In this document: one piece after another, positions 8,017 through 17,162 of the stretch
Position numbering within the stretch: the stretch's first letter is position 1
How the letters are laid out: the number at the start of each line of letters is the position of its first letter
Origin: Nostoc sp. UHCC 0870
GTDB taxonomy: Bacteria > Cyanobacteriota > Cyanobacteriia > Cyanobacteriales > Nostocaceae
Length of the DNA: 64,000 nt
Assembly (NCBI RefSeq): GCF_022063185.1
Contig: NZ_CP091913.1
Location: 1,736,001-1,800,000 of the forward strand
Direction: 5' to 3'
The notes under the pieces: model-generated
The model's database searches: none
What the model saw: only the letters and a program-made list of their open reading frames with translations
What the model was told of the DNA's origin: nothing
Made by a program: the position numbers and the translations under genes

Positions 8017-9279
8017 ATGAAACAGGGAATTTTCTTAGTTATGCCCGGGCCATTTCGGATAGTCGAAGGACAAATAAAGTTGGATGATCAAGCTTGCAAA
8101 GGTTTAGTTCGCTGGGTAGAAAATTTTGATCGCGTTGTTTTAGCTTGCCCTGTAGTACCAGAACACCTTGTTGCTACCAGCAAAACTTCTATTATATGGC
8201 AAGCCATCACTGATTTACCCTGTGCAGATAGAGTGGAATTAGTTCCATTGCCTTATGCTTATAAAATTCAAGATTTCATTCAGACTTACAAAACTACCAG
8301 TCAGCTATTAAGTGCCAAGATACAAGAGTGTCAGTATCTTTGTTTTGTACTCAGTGGAGTTATAGGAGATTGGGGAGCTATCGCTTGTTTAAAAGCTATC
8401 AAACTCAAACGCCCTTATGCTGTTTGGACAGATCGGGTTGAATACGAAGTCATCAGTAGAACTTTATTGAAACAAGAGTCACTGAAGACAAGACCACTAA
8501 AACAGTTACTCAAAAATTTGTTGTTACTACCATTGCTCAAACCTTACCAGAGATATTTATGTCGTCGTAGTCAGTTGGGTCTTTTCCAAGGACAAGATTG
8601 CTATTCGGCATATTCATCTTTCTGCAAAAATTCCTATTGTATTTACCAAACTCACACGCAAAAGTCAGATCAAATTGATTCTTCCAACCTTAACTTAAAA
8701 ATTCAATCATTATCACATGGTGAACCATTGCTGATTTGTTATGTAGGAAGAGCGACAGAAATGAAGGGTCCATTGGATTGGTTGCGAGTAATACACCATC
8801 TTTGTAAAGCTGGGATTCATTTGAAAGCTACTTGGGTAGGTGATGGACCACTTCTTTCAGATATGAAGTCTCTTGCTGATAAGTTAGGTATTGCCGATAA
8901 AGTTCATTTGACTGGATTTGTTGGTGATTACAAACAAGTTTTGGAATATATGAAAAAGCATCATATATTTTTATTCTGTCACAAAACGCCAGAATCTGCT
9001 AGATGCTTAACTGAGTCTTTAGTTTCTGGTTGTCCTATTGTCGGTTATAGTAGCCTCTATCCAGAAGAAATTGTGTCTAAATATGGTGGTGGTGTATTCG
9101 TACCGATTAACAACTGGCAGAAGCTAGCTGATGTGATAGTGGAACTCAATTCAGACCGAGCAAAATTAAAAGAAATAATTCTAAACGCTGCACTTTCTGG
9201 TCAACAGTTTGATGAGCAGTCTTTATACCAAAATCGCAGTGATTTAATTAAGCACTATCTAAATATAAACTATTGCTAA
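8017..9279 (+). CDS. GT4-type glycosyltransferase, paralogue A
   Basis: This 420-residue protein is a GT-B-fold glycosyltransferase. The C-terminal nucleotide-sugar domain begins with YVGRATEMKGPLDW (about 243-256) and contains WVGDGPLLSDM, TGFVGDY and PESARCLTESLVSGCPIVGY, a variant of the family E-x7-E signature with six residues between glutamates. It should add a sugar to the lipid-linked repeat unit in the cytoplasm. It is closely similar along its full length to the gene at 10831-12090, which ends in ...NINY. Here the reading frame enters a captured piece of kinase gene at 9275, which adds a Cys and supplies the stop codon. No strong ribosome-binding site precedes ATG 8017. Confidence 0.9.
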   Translation: MKQGIFLVMPGPFRIVEGQIKLDDQACKGLVRWVENFDRVVLACPVVPEHLVATSKTSIIWQAITDLPCADRVELVPLPYAYKIQDFIQTYKTTSQLLSAKIQECQYLCFVLSGVIGDWGAIACLKAIKLKRPYAVWTDRVEYEVISRTLLKQESLKTRPLKQLLKNLLLLPLLKPYQRYLCRRSQLGLFQGQDCYSAYSSFCKNSYCIYQTHTQKSDQIDSSNLNLKIQSLSHGEPLLICYVGRATEMKGPLDWLRVIHHLCKAGIHLKATWVGDGPLLSDMKSLADKLGIADKVHLTGFVGDYKQVLEYMKKHHIFLFCHKTPESARCLTESLVSGCPIVGYSSLYPEEIVSKYGGGVFVPINNWQKLADVIVELNSDRAKLKEIILNAALSGQQFDEQSLYQNRSDLIKHYLNINYC

Positions 9280-9401
9280 TGATGTCGATATTTCACAAGA
9301 GCCTAACTACCTTTACTACCACAGTCCATCCTCGGAACAGAGCGTTGCCAAAGTCAGTTCTAATAATAGTAGTAAGAATAGTGAAGGCTAATAAGAACTA
9401 A
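9275..9401 (+). pseudogene. Captured 3' ends of the BY-kinase and acetyltransferase genes
   Basis: Bases 9275-9370 repeat 7054-7149 of the kinase gene almost exactly at a constant offset of 2221. Bases 9374-9401 then repeat the last 28 bases of the acetyltransferase gene (7788-7815) at offset 1586. Between them the whole body of the acetyltransferase is missing. The block is the left part of the second unit of a tandem duplication. It has no coding role except that its first bases end the preceding glycosyltransferase. Confidence 0.9.
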
Positions 9402-9419
9402 ATTATATCAAATAAAAAA

Positions 9420-10643
9420 ATGACTATTCACCAATGCTTGAATTTATTGACTTATGCGGTCTTATTAGTAAGCGCAGTATGTTTACTAATTTTAAGTTTA
9501 GTTCTGTTTGTAGAATGTATTGCGGCTCTCTTTCCCACAAATTTGCAAATTCATGGACACAATTGGCAGGATAAAAAAGCAACAGTTTTGATTCCAGCAC
9601 ACAACGAAGAAACATTAATTTATTCAACACTATCAGATATAAAGTCGCAGTTAACAACTCAACATCAGCTAGTTGTAATTGCAGATAATTGTACTGATAA
9701 AACAGCAGAAATTGCTCGTGGAGTTGGTGCTACAGTCATTGAGCGTGACGATCCTATTCATTTGGGCAAGGGGTACGCTTTAGATTATGGCTTGAGATTT
9801 ATAGAGCCAGATCCACCAGATATAGTTTTGTTTTTTGATGCCGACTGTAAAGTTGAACCAGGTGCGATTGAGAAGTTAATTCAGTATGCGATCGCCACAC
9901 AACATCCTGTACAAGCTACCTACTTAATAGAAAAATCAAGCAATCCCAGTCCCAAAGAATCAGTATCAGTATTTGCCTTCAAAGTCAAGAATTTAGTTCG
10001 TCTTCGCGCTTCAGCCAGCCTGGGACTTCCTTGTTTGTTAACTGGAACTGGTATGGCTTTTCCTTGGTCTGTAATTCGTTCAGCTGATTTAGCCAGTGGT
10101 TACATAGTGGAAGACATGAAACTGGGCTTAGATTTGAGTATAGCTGGATATCCTCCCATATTTTGCCCAGAAGCCAATGTTACTTCCCCATTACCACAAC
10201 AAACACAAGCCGCTAAAAGTCAAAGAACCCGTTGGGAGCATGGTCACTTAAAGACGCTACTCACCTATGTACCCATGCTCATGGAAGCATCAGTAAAGCA
10301 AAGAAGGTTAGATTTATTTTTCAGTGCCCTAGACTTGAGCATTCCACCTCTATCTTTGTTAATCATGATGTGGTTATCACTGATGACAGTTTCTTTACTT
10401 TTCGCTGCATTAACAGCATTATGGCTGCCAGCAGTTTGTTTAGCTACAGCTGGTTGGTTTTTGCTGAGTGCGATTCTCATCGCTTGGATGAAATTTGGGC
10501 GTAATGATTTACCTTTGTTGCAACTTTTAATTATCCCTGTGTATATTTTCTGGAAAATTCCTCTTTATCTCAAGTTTCTCATTCAACCTCAAAGCTTATG
10601 GATTAGGACACAAAGAGACTCAGTAAAAATTTCCGACTCATAG
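9420..10643 (+). CDS. Membrane GT2 glycosyltransferase
   Basis: The 407-residue protein has an N-terminal membrane helix (about 9-35), a GT-A catalytic domain beginning VLIPAHNEETLI (about 56), the DxD-type FFDADC (about 138-143), and a processive-type QRTRW motif (about 267-271), then about three membrane helices from residue 295 on. This is the arrangement of cellulose-synthase-like and ExoO/ExoM-like GT2 enzymes in exopolysaccharide clusters. The donor sugar cannot be told. The start ATG 9420 and leader are duplicated at 7788-7836, where a dead copy remains. It is followed 187 bases later by paralogue B of the GT4 pair. Confidence 0.9.
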   Translation: MTIHQCLNLLTYAVLLVSAVCLLILSLVLFVECIAALFPTNLQIHGHNWQDKKATVLIPAHNEETLIYSTLSDIKSQLTTQHQLVVIADNCTDKTAEIARGVGATVIERDDPIHLGKGYALDYGLRFIEPDPPDIVLFFDADCKVEPGAIEKLIQYAIATQHPVQATYLIEKSSNPSPKESVSVFAFKVKNLVRLRASASLGLPCLLTGTGMAFPWSVIRSADLASGYIVEDMKLGLDLSIAGYPPIFCPEANVTSPLPQQTQAAKSQRTRWEHGHLKTLLTYVPMLMEASVKQRRLDLFFSALDLSIPPLSLLIMMWLSLMTVSLLFAALTALWLPAVCLATAGWFLLSAILIAWMKFGRNDLPLLQLLIIPVYIFWKIPLYLKFLIQPQSLWIRTQRDSVKISDS

Positions 10644-10830
10644 TCGATTTCAGTATAAAGTGAAATAATGTTTCACTGTCTCAATGGGTAAGATTTGGAC
10701 TGGGAGCATAAAATTGACTGGATTTGGAGAGATTTATCAGCATTACGCTTTACCCAGAAAAGGCTATGCCAAGACTCGCTGAATCCTGAGTATTGCAAAA
10801 CAGAATTAAATTGGGGTATGAAAAGTATCT

Positions 10831-12090
10831 ATGGATAGCAAAATTTTACTAGTCAGACCTGTTCTGTTTAGGAAAATAGAAGAGCGTTTAGCATTTGATG
10901 ATCAAACTTGTGAAAGTTTAACTCGTTGGGCGGATAACTTTGATCGTGTCGTTATGGCTTGTCCTCTCATGCCAGAATACCTAGTTGACGAGAGCGAATC
11001 ATCTATAAAATTGCAAGCGATCGCTGATTTACCCTGTGCAGATCGAGTGGAATTAGTTCCATTGCCTTATGCTTATAAAATTCCAGATTTCATTAAGACT
11101 TACAAAACTACCAGTCAGCTATTAAGTGCCAAAATTCAAGAGTGTCAATATCTTTGTTTTGCACTAAGTGGATTGATTGGAGATTGGGCCGCGATCGCTT
11201 GTTTGGAAGCGATGAAACTCCAGCGTCCTTATGCTGTGTCTGCGGATCGTGTTGAATATGAAGTAATAGCTCGAACTTTATTTACGAAAGCGTCACGGAA
11301 GAACATACCAATCAAGCGTCTGATAAAAAATTTTGTGACTCTACCCTTCATCAAACCCTACCAACGTTATCTAATTCGTCGTAGCAAAGTAGGACTTTTC
11401 CAAGGTCAGGACTGCTATTCAGCATATTCTGCTTTCTGTGACAATGCTTATTGTGCTTATAATACGCATACAAAAAAGTCAGACCAAATCGATATTTCTC
11501 GTCTGGACCTCAAAATTAAATCAGTATTAGATAATGAACCATTGCGGCTTTGCTACGCAGGAAGAGCCTCAGACATGAAAGGTCCTTTGGATTGGGTACG
11601 CGTTATACATCATCTTTGTCAAGGTGGGGTGAACCTAAAGGCTACTTGGATGGGTGATGGTCCACTACTCTCAGATATGAAATCCCTGGCTGATAAATTA
11701 GGTATTGCTGATAAAATCCATTTTGCTGGATTTGTTAGCGACCGCAGCCAAATTTTAGAGACAATGAGAAATAATCATATTTTTCTATTCTGTCACATAA
11801 CACCAGAATCACCCCGATGCTTAGTTGAATCTTTAGTTTCTGGTTGCCCTATCATCGGTTACAGCAGTCATTATTCCGAAGGATTAGTATCTGAATTTGG
11901 AGGTGGTGCATTTGTGCCAATTTACAATTGGCAAGAGCTAGCTAATTTAATAGTTTATCTCAATTCAGACAGAGAAAAATTAAGTAAATTAATTTTCAAT
12001 GCCGCTTTATCTGGTCAACAGTTTGATCAAGTATCTTTATTCAAAAATCGCAGTGATTTAATTAAGCACTATCTAGATATAAACTATTAA
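10831..12090 (+). CDS. GT4-type glycosyltransferase, paralogue B
   Basis: The 419-residue protein is the full-length sister of the gene at 8017-9279, alignable without large gaps and identical over long blocks such as CADRVELVPLPYAYKI and WMGDGPLLSDMKSLADKLG (one residue differs in the first position). The GT-B C-terminal motifs are the same: YAGRASDMKGPLDW (about 243-256) and PESPRCLVESLVSGCPI. The natural end is DINY followed by TAA. Since both copies are intact and diverged at a moderate level, both are probably functional and may add different sugars or act at different steps. The 187-base gap before it contains no gene. Confidence 0.9.
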   Translation: MDSKILLVRPVLFRKIEERLAFDDQTCESLTRWADNFDRVVMACPLMPEYLVDESESSIKLQAIADLPCADRVELVPLPYAYKIPDFIKTYKTTSQLLSAKIQECQYLCFALSGLIGDWAAIACLEAMKLQRPYAVSADRVEYEVIARTLFTKASRKNIPIKRLIKNFVTLPFIKPYQRYLIRRSKVGLFQGQDCYSAYSAFCDNAYCAYNTHTKKSDQIDISRLDLKIKSVLDNEPLRLCYAGRASDMKGPLDWVRVIHHLCQGGVNLKATWMGDGPLLSDMKSLADKLGIADKIHFAGFVSDRSQILETMRNNHIFLFCHITPESPRCLVESLVSGCPIIGYSSHYSEGLVSEFGGGAFVPIYNWQELANLIVYLNSDREKLSKLIFNAALSGQQFDQVSLFKNRSDLIKHYLDINY

Positions 12091-12202
12091 TGAATATTAA
12101 TTTAATTAATCGTCTGAGATATTGAAATTGCTTGTATATTTTAACTAATTCAACTCCAATTAGTCTATACAAGTCAAATAAAAATATAACCTAATATTTT
12201 TT

Positions 12203-13405
12203 ATGAAAAAAATTATAGCTAGATCTGAAATATGTTTTGTAATTATAAGCTTAACCTTTTTCGTGGGTGCTATAGCCAGGATATTTCCATCTCCTGCTAT
12301 TGTATTTTTGGTTAGATATTTGATATGGGGAATTACTGGAATTGCAATTTATAGTCAGAGAAGAATAGTCCTATATGCAATCCGACGAAATATTTTGCTT
12401 TGTATATTGACAATAATAATCTTATTGTCATTTTTCTGGTCACTATATCCAGTATCTACAATTAAGAATTTGCGAGAAGTTTTACAAATGACTATGTTTG
12501 CACTATATTTCGCAACACGATTTAGTTTGAAAGAGCAAGTTAAGTTAATTGCCTCAACATTCGCTTTAGGGATTTTATTAAGTCTTTTTTACGGTATTTT
12601 TATGCCTGGAATTGCTATACATCAAGGAGGACACGCAGGAGCTTGGAAAGGAATTTATGACTATAAAAATACTTTCGGTAGCATGATGGTATTAAGCTCA
12701 GTAGCCTTTTTTTCACTACCTGTAGAAAAGCCAATAGATAAACTATATAAGTGGGTTGGTTATAGTATGTCACTAGTGATGATATTACTTTCTACCTCAA
12801 AAACTTCTCTTGTAATTTCTTGTTTGCTGATATTTATTCTCCTGCTATATAAAAATTTTCGGTGGAAAGGAAAAATTAGTGTAGTTTATCTAGATATTGG
12901 CGTTCTGATTTTTAGCTGTATCGCTACATTTGTTTTAACTGAATGGGTTAATATTGTGAATGGTCTAGGGAGAGATCCTACTATGACTGGACGGACAGTA
13001 ATTTGGGATTATGCACTATTGCAAATAGAGGAAAGACCTTTACTAGGTTTTGGACGAGGGGCATTTTGGGATCCGCAGAGTCCTTATGCCTTTGCTGCTG
13101 GTAGACAATTGTCCTCTTGGTTTCGCCCTCCCCATGCTCATAATGGTTTTATTGATTTAGGGCTAGATGTTGGTTTGATAGGGCTTGCACTTTTCGTAGC
13201 AGTTTTTTTAATCTCTTATGTTCGTTCATTGCGGATGGCTTATAGCTCTAAAAAGCAAGAGGATATTTGGCCTATGGCTTTTTTGACTTTCTTAGCAATG
13301 AATAACATTACGGAAAGCTATTTGCTGCGAGGAGCTACCATTTATTGGGTTTTATATTTAACAACAGCCATGTCTTTATCCATAAAGCACAGAAAAGAAA
13401 CTTAG
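12203..13405 (+). CDS. Wzy-like O-antigen/exopolysaccharide polymerase
   Basis: This 400-residue hydrophobic protein has about ten predicted membrane helices and one larger outside loop. The region PPHAHNGFIDLGLDVGLIG (about 306-324), preceded by LGFGRGAFW, is the hallmark of the Wzy_C/O-antigen ligase-polymerase family, which joins lipid-linked repeat units on the outer face of the inner membrane. The gene starts at ATG 12203 and is strongly AT-rich like its surroundings. Being next to glycosyltransferases and on the same strand as the co-polymerase, it is the probable polymerase of this locus rather than a lipopolysaccharide ligase. Confidence 0.88.
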   Translation: MKKIIARSEICFVIISLTFFVGAIARIFPSPAIVFLVRYLIWGITGIAIYSQRRIVLYAIRRNILLCILTIIILLSFFWSLYPVSTIKNLREVLQMTMFALYFATRFSLKEQVKLIASTFALGILLSLFYGIFMPGIAIHQGGHAGAWKGIYDYKNTFGSMMVLSSVAFFSLPVEKPIDKLYKWVGYSMSLVMILLSTSKTSLVISCLLIFILLLYKNFRWKGKISVVYLDIGVLIFSCIATFVLTEWVNIVNGLGRDPTMTGRTVIWDYALLQIEERPLLGFGRGAFWDPQSPYAFAAGRQLSSWFRPPHAHNGFIDLGLDVGLIGLALFVAVFLISYVRSLRMAYSSKKQEDIWPMAFLTFLAMNNITESYLLRGATIYWVLYLTTAMSLSIKHRKET

Positions 13406-13528
13406 TGAGTGAAAAAACTATAAGAAAATAAAGTTCAGATTTCATATTTTGATAATGATATTAAAACATAAACCAAAGCTACATAGCATATAGTTAATAG
13501 AAATAGAATCTAGGGATGGGGGTTAATA

Positions 13529-14524
13529 GTGCTTTCAGTTGGAGTAGTGGTCATCGGCAGAAATGAAGGGAATCGTCTACATAAATGTTTACTATCAATA
13601 TTGAGTGAAGAGGTAAAAGTTGTTTATGTAGATTCTGGTTCAACTGATGATAGTGTGGTATTAGCTCAGTCTTTGGGTATATATGTAGTAGAGCTTGACT
13701 TATCTATTCCATTTACTGCTGCTCGTGCCAGAAATGTTGGTTTTGAACATTTACTAAAAGTAGAACCAAATATAGAATTTGTGCAGTTTGTGGATGGTGA
13801 CTGTCGAGTAGCCGAAGGATGGTTGAAGAATGCAATGAGTGAATTAATTGCTAGACCCCAGTTTGTAGTGGTGTGTGGTCGGCGCAGGGAAGAATTTCCA
13901 GCTAAATCTATCTATAATCGCCTATGCGATATTGAATGGGACACTGCCATTGGTGAAGCTAGAGCTTGCGGTGGTGATTCTATGATGAGGGTGAAGGCAT
14001 TCAAAAATGTTGGAGGATTCAATCCGACTTTGATTGCTGGTGAAGAACCTGAACTGTGTGTTCGATTGCGTCGAGCAGGCGGTAAAGTCATTCGCATAGA
14101 TGCAGATATGACATTACATGATGCTCAAATTACTCGTCTGAGTCAATGGTGGAAGCGATCGCAACGAGGTGGTTATGCTTACGCTGAGGGATCTTGGTTA
14201 CACGGTGCTAGTCCTGAAAAGCATTGGGTGAAAGAAAGCCGCAGTATTTGGCTGTGGGGTCTGTTATTGCCATTATTAGCAGTTACGACTGCATGGGTAA
14301 CTAACGGAATGAGCATAATTTTACTATTAATTGCTTATAGCATTCTAGCTTACCGAATCAATCAGTATATCCGGCAGCGAGGATTTTCATCAGAGGATGC
14401 AATCGCTTACGCTCTGTTTTGTGTATTAGGCAAATTTCCTCAAGTACAAGGTCAAATACAATTTCATATAGCCCAGTTATTAAAGCAAAAAACCACCATT
14501 ATTGAATATAAAAATGCTACTTAA
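13529..14524 (+). CDS. GT2 glycosyltransferase
   Basis: The 331-residue protein opens with the GT-A Rossmann-like strand LSVGVVVIGRNEGNRL and has VYVDSGSTDDS (about 37-47) and the metal-binding FVDGDCRV (about 90-97). After the catalytic part (to about 235) come two membrane helices (about 240-280), so it is membrane-anchored. The GTG start at 13529 is chosen because a purine-rich AGGGATGGGGG lies 7-17 bases upstream. It probably adds one sugar of the repeat unit. It sits between the polymerase and the Gfo/Idh/MocA gene, all on the plus strand. Confidence 0.9.
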   Translation: MLSVGVVVIGRNEGNRLHKCLLSILSEEVKVVYVDSGSTDDSVVLAQSLGIYVVELDLSIPFTAARARNVGFEHLLKVEPNIEFVQFVDGDCRVAEGWLKNAMSELIARPQFVVVCGRRREEFPAKSIYNRLCDIEWDTAIGEARACGGDSMMRVKAFKNVGGFNPTLIAGEEPELCVRLRRAGGKVIRIDADMTLHDAQITRLSQWWKRSQRGGYAYAEGSWLHGASPEKHWVKESRSIWLWGLLLPLLAVTTAWVTNGMSIILLLIAYSILAYRINQYIRQRGFSSEDAIAYALFCVLGKFPQVQGQIQFHIAQLLKQKTTIIEYKNAT

Positions 14525-14589
14525 GTTGAGTGAAAATTTGATGTTATGCAAAATATTTTTGATCTTTGGTTGCAGGCAGGAAAAATTTC

Positions 14590-15783
14590 ATGCTAATTAA
14601 GGCACTAGAGAAATTTGCTGTTCTAAGCTCCTTAGCAAAGACTAAAACATACGAAAAATCAATCGCTATTGTGGGCTGCGGCTTTGTAGCAGACTATTAC
14701 CTCAAAACTTTGCCACTCCATCCAGGGCTAAAGTTATTAGGGGTAATGGATCGCAATAGCGATCGCGCCGCCCATTTTGCTGCCTATCATGGCATTACTC
14801 GGATTTATAATTCACTAGATGAACTACTGGCAGATACCCAAATTGATATTGTCTTAAATCTGACCAACCCCAGTAGTCATTATTCTGTTTCCAAGGCGTG
14901 TTTAGAGGCTGGTAAACATATCTATTCTGAAAAACCTTTGGCAATGGAAATGTGGCAAGCTGAAGAACTAGCAAACTTAGCTGCACAAAAAGGTTTGTAT
15001 CTTTCCTCAGCTCCATGTAGTCTTTTGAGTGAAACAGCACAAACAATTTGGAAAGCTCTCAGAGAAAATCAAATTGGCACAGTGAGACTAGTTTATGCAG
15101 AAATGGATGACGGACTAGTTCATCAAATGCCTTACCAAAAATGGGTAAGTGAATCAGGTACTGCCTGGCCTTATAAAGATGAATTTGAGGTTGGCTGCAC
15201 TTTAGAACACGCTGGCTATTATGTTACATGGCTAACTGCCTTTTTCGGTCCAGCAGAAACAGTAACGGCTTTCTCATCTTGTCTAGTTCCTGATAAACAG
15301 ACTGATATCCCATTAGATGTGAATGCTCCTGACTTTTCTGTAGCCTGTATTAAATTTGCTTCTGGCGTAGTTGCTAGGTTGACGTGTAGTATTGTCGCCC
15401 CCCATGATCACTCATTAAGGATTATTGGCGATCGCGGGATCTTGGGTATTCATGATTCCTGGTATTATGGAGCGTCAGTTTATATCCGCCGTAGTATCAC
15501 CATTGGTAGAAAAAGACTAGAAGGGGTTTGGAAACAACGTTACCCACTAGTCAAACCAGCTCCCAGACTAGGATATAGAGGCGCGCAACAAATGGATTTT
15601 TGTCGGGGTGTGGACGAAATGGCAGAAGCGATCGCCCAAAATAGGCCTTGCCGAATTTCCACGAAATTTTCTCTGCATAACAATGAACTGGTGTTAGCCA
15701 TCCATAACTCTTTAGAGACAGGCTGTACCTATAAAATGACTACCTCTTTTGAGCCAATTTTACCAATGTCTTGGGTAAAATAA
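14590..15783 (+). CDS. Gfo/Idh/MocA-family NAD(P)-dependent oxidoreductase
   Basis: The 397-residue protein carries an N-terminal Rossmann fold (IAIVGCGFVADYY, about 22-34) and the family EKPLAM motif, where the Lys takes part in catalysis, followed by the C-terminal substrate domain. Enzymes of this family oxidise or reduce sugar hydroxyls and in polysaccharide loci often make unusual nucleotide sugars. An in-frame TTG at 14566 would add eight residues, but ATG 14590 is preferred because GCAGGAAAA lies just before it. It follows the GT2 gene by 65 bases. Confidence 0.88.
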   Translation: MLIKALEKFAVLSSLAKTKTYEKSIAIVGCGFVADYYLKTLPLHPGLKLLGVMDRNSDRAAHFAAYHGITRIYNSLDELLADTQIDIVLNLTNPSSHYSVSKACLEAGKHIYSEKPLAMEMWQAEELANLAAQKGLYLSSAPCSLLSETAQTIWKALRENQIGTVRLVYAEMDDGLVHQMPYQKWVSESGTAWPYKDEFEVGCTLEHAGYYVTWLTAFFGPAETVTAFSSCLVPDKQTDIPLDVNAPDFSVACIKFASGVVARLTCSIVAPHDHSLRIIGDRGILGIHDSWYYGASVYIRRSITIGRKRLEGVWKQRYPLVKPAPRLGYRGAQQMDFCRGVDEMAEAIAQNRPCRISTKFSLHNNELVLAIHNSLETGCTYKMTTSFEPILPMSWVK

Positions 15784-15941
15784 TTAATGTTTTCAGGACA
15801 AAAGCTTAATAGTCACAATTGGCATAAAAGCTACATCTTAAATAAGATATTATCTTATCAAAATTTTGGCTTTTTTTCTTACCTAAAAATCAGCAAAATC
15901 AGCTAACCACTTAAGCATCAATACCGAAAAACTATACAAAT

Positions 15942-17069
15942 ATGGAAGAAAAATTTTTAGCAGAATCATTACAATCACTCACAAGTAATCCTAATCCTAT
16001 AGATAATAAAAAAACAAAGCCAAAATTCTATATACCATCTCTAGATGGTATGAGAACGGCCGCTTTTTTTATTGTGTTTTTAGCTCATGCAGGACTTGGA
16101 CATTTTATACCTGGCGGCTTGGGTGTAACTATATTGTTCTTTATGAGCGGCTACTTAATTACAACACTGCTCAGAAAAGAGTATGAAAAGTACCAAACTA
16201 TAAATTTTAAAAGCTTTTATTTCAGGCGTGTATTGCGAATTTGGCCGGCATATTATTTTGTCTTATTACTAGGTGCTGGATTGACTATTTTTGGCTGGTT
16301 GGAGGGAGAAATTCATCTACCAGCCTTTTTGTCTCAAGTTCTACACTATAACAACTACTATTCAATATTTATTGGTAGTGGTATGACTGACGGGAGTAAT
16401 GTGTTTTGGTCTTTAGCTGTTGAAGAACACTTCTACCTTATTTTTCCTCTACTTTACATATTTCTACGGAAAAAGAATCTCAGTTCCCAACAACAAATGT
16501 TTGTTTTTGGGGGATTATGTTTAGCGACATTAGTTTGGCGATGTATTCTTGTTTATGCTTTAGGAGTAACTGACATACGTACATATTACGCTTCAGATAC
16601 TAGATTAGATAGTATACTTTTCGGCTCTATATTAGCAGTACATGGTAATCCTGTAATGGATAGAGAATCATACTCTCAGACTGTATGGAAATATTTCTTT
16701 TTACCTGGCGGTATTGTTTTAATTCTGTTTTCTCTTTTATATCGTTCACCTGAATTTCAAGAAACATTTCGGTATACTATTCAAGGCATTGGAATTTATC
16801 CGATATTTGTAACAGCAATTCGCTTTCCCAATTGGGGATTATTCCAATTACTAAATTTAAATTGGATACGCCTTCTGGGAATACTGACATACTCACTTTA
16901 TCTAGTACATCACACTGTTATTTACGCAGTACAGGATTATCTGCCACAATTTAATAAATTGATACAAGGAGCAGTTTCTCTATTAATTTCCCTAGTCTTA
17001 GCATACGCAATTTACCTGTTGGTTGAAAATCCTCTAATACAGGTACGTAAGAAGTTTTCTCGTTCGTAA
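15942..17069 (+). CDS. Acyltransferase 3 family (OafA-like) membrane O-acyltransferase
   Basis: The 375-residue multispanning protein begins, after a soluble lead, with YIPSLDGMRTAAFFIVFLAHAG, the start of the acyltransferase-3 family, in which the His in the first helix is essential. FYFRRVLRIWPAYY and VFWSLAVEEHFYL are further family marks. About ten helices are expected. Such proteins transfer acetyl or other acyl groups across the inner membrane to polysaccharide. It is the last plus-strand gene before a convergent terminator-like palindrome. Confidence 0.9.
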   Translation: MEEKFLAESLQSLTSNPNPIDNKKTKPKFYIPSLDGMRTAAFFIVFLAHAGLGHFIPGGLGVTILFFMSGYLITTLLRKEYEKYQTINFKSFYFRRVLRIWPAYYFVLLLGAGLTIFGWLEGEIHLPAFLSQVLHYNNYYSIFIGSGMTDGSNVFWSLAVEEHFYLIFPLLYIFLRKKNLSSQQQMFVFGGLCLATLVWRCILVYALGVTDIRTYYASDTRLDSILFGSILAVHGNPVMDRESYSQTVWKYFFLPGGIVLILFSLLYRSPEFQETFRYTIQGIGIYPIFVTAIRFPNWGLFQLLNLNWIRLLGILTYSLYLVHHTVIYAVQDYLPQFNKLIQGAVSLLISLVLAYAIYLLVENPLIQVRKKFSRS

Positions 17070-17098
17070 TTTAACTGAATAAACATCAGTAATGCTTG

Positions 17099-17125
17099 TA
17101 GAGACGTTGCAATGCAACGTCTCTA
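17099..17125. terminator. Palindrome of the TAGAGACG repeat family between convergent genes
   Basis: TAGAGACGTTGCA and TGCAACGTCTCTA form a perfect 13-bp inverted repeat around one central A. It sits between the convergent acyltransferase and glycosyltransferase genes. Related copies occur at 35276-35308 and 43766-43794, each just past a gene end, so it is a dispersed repeat used as a probable bidirectional terminator. Confidence 0.65.
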
Positions 17126-17162
17126 TTAAATGTAAATATGGTAGTTATCCTGAAAAGGGTGA

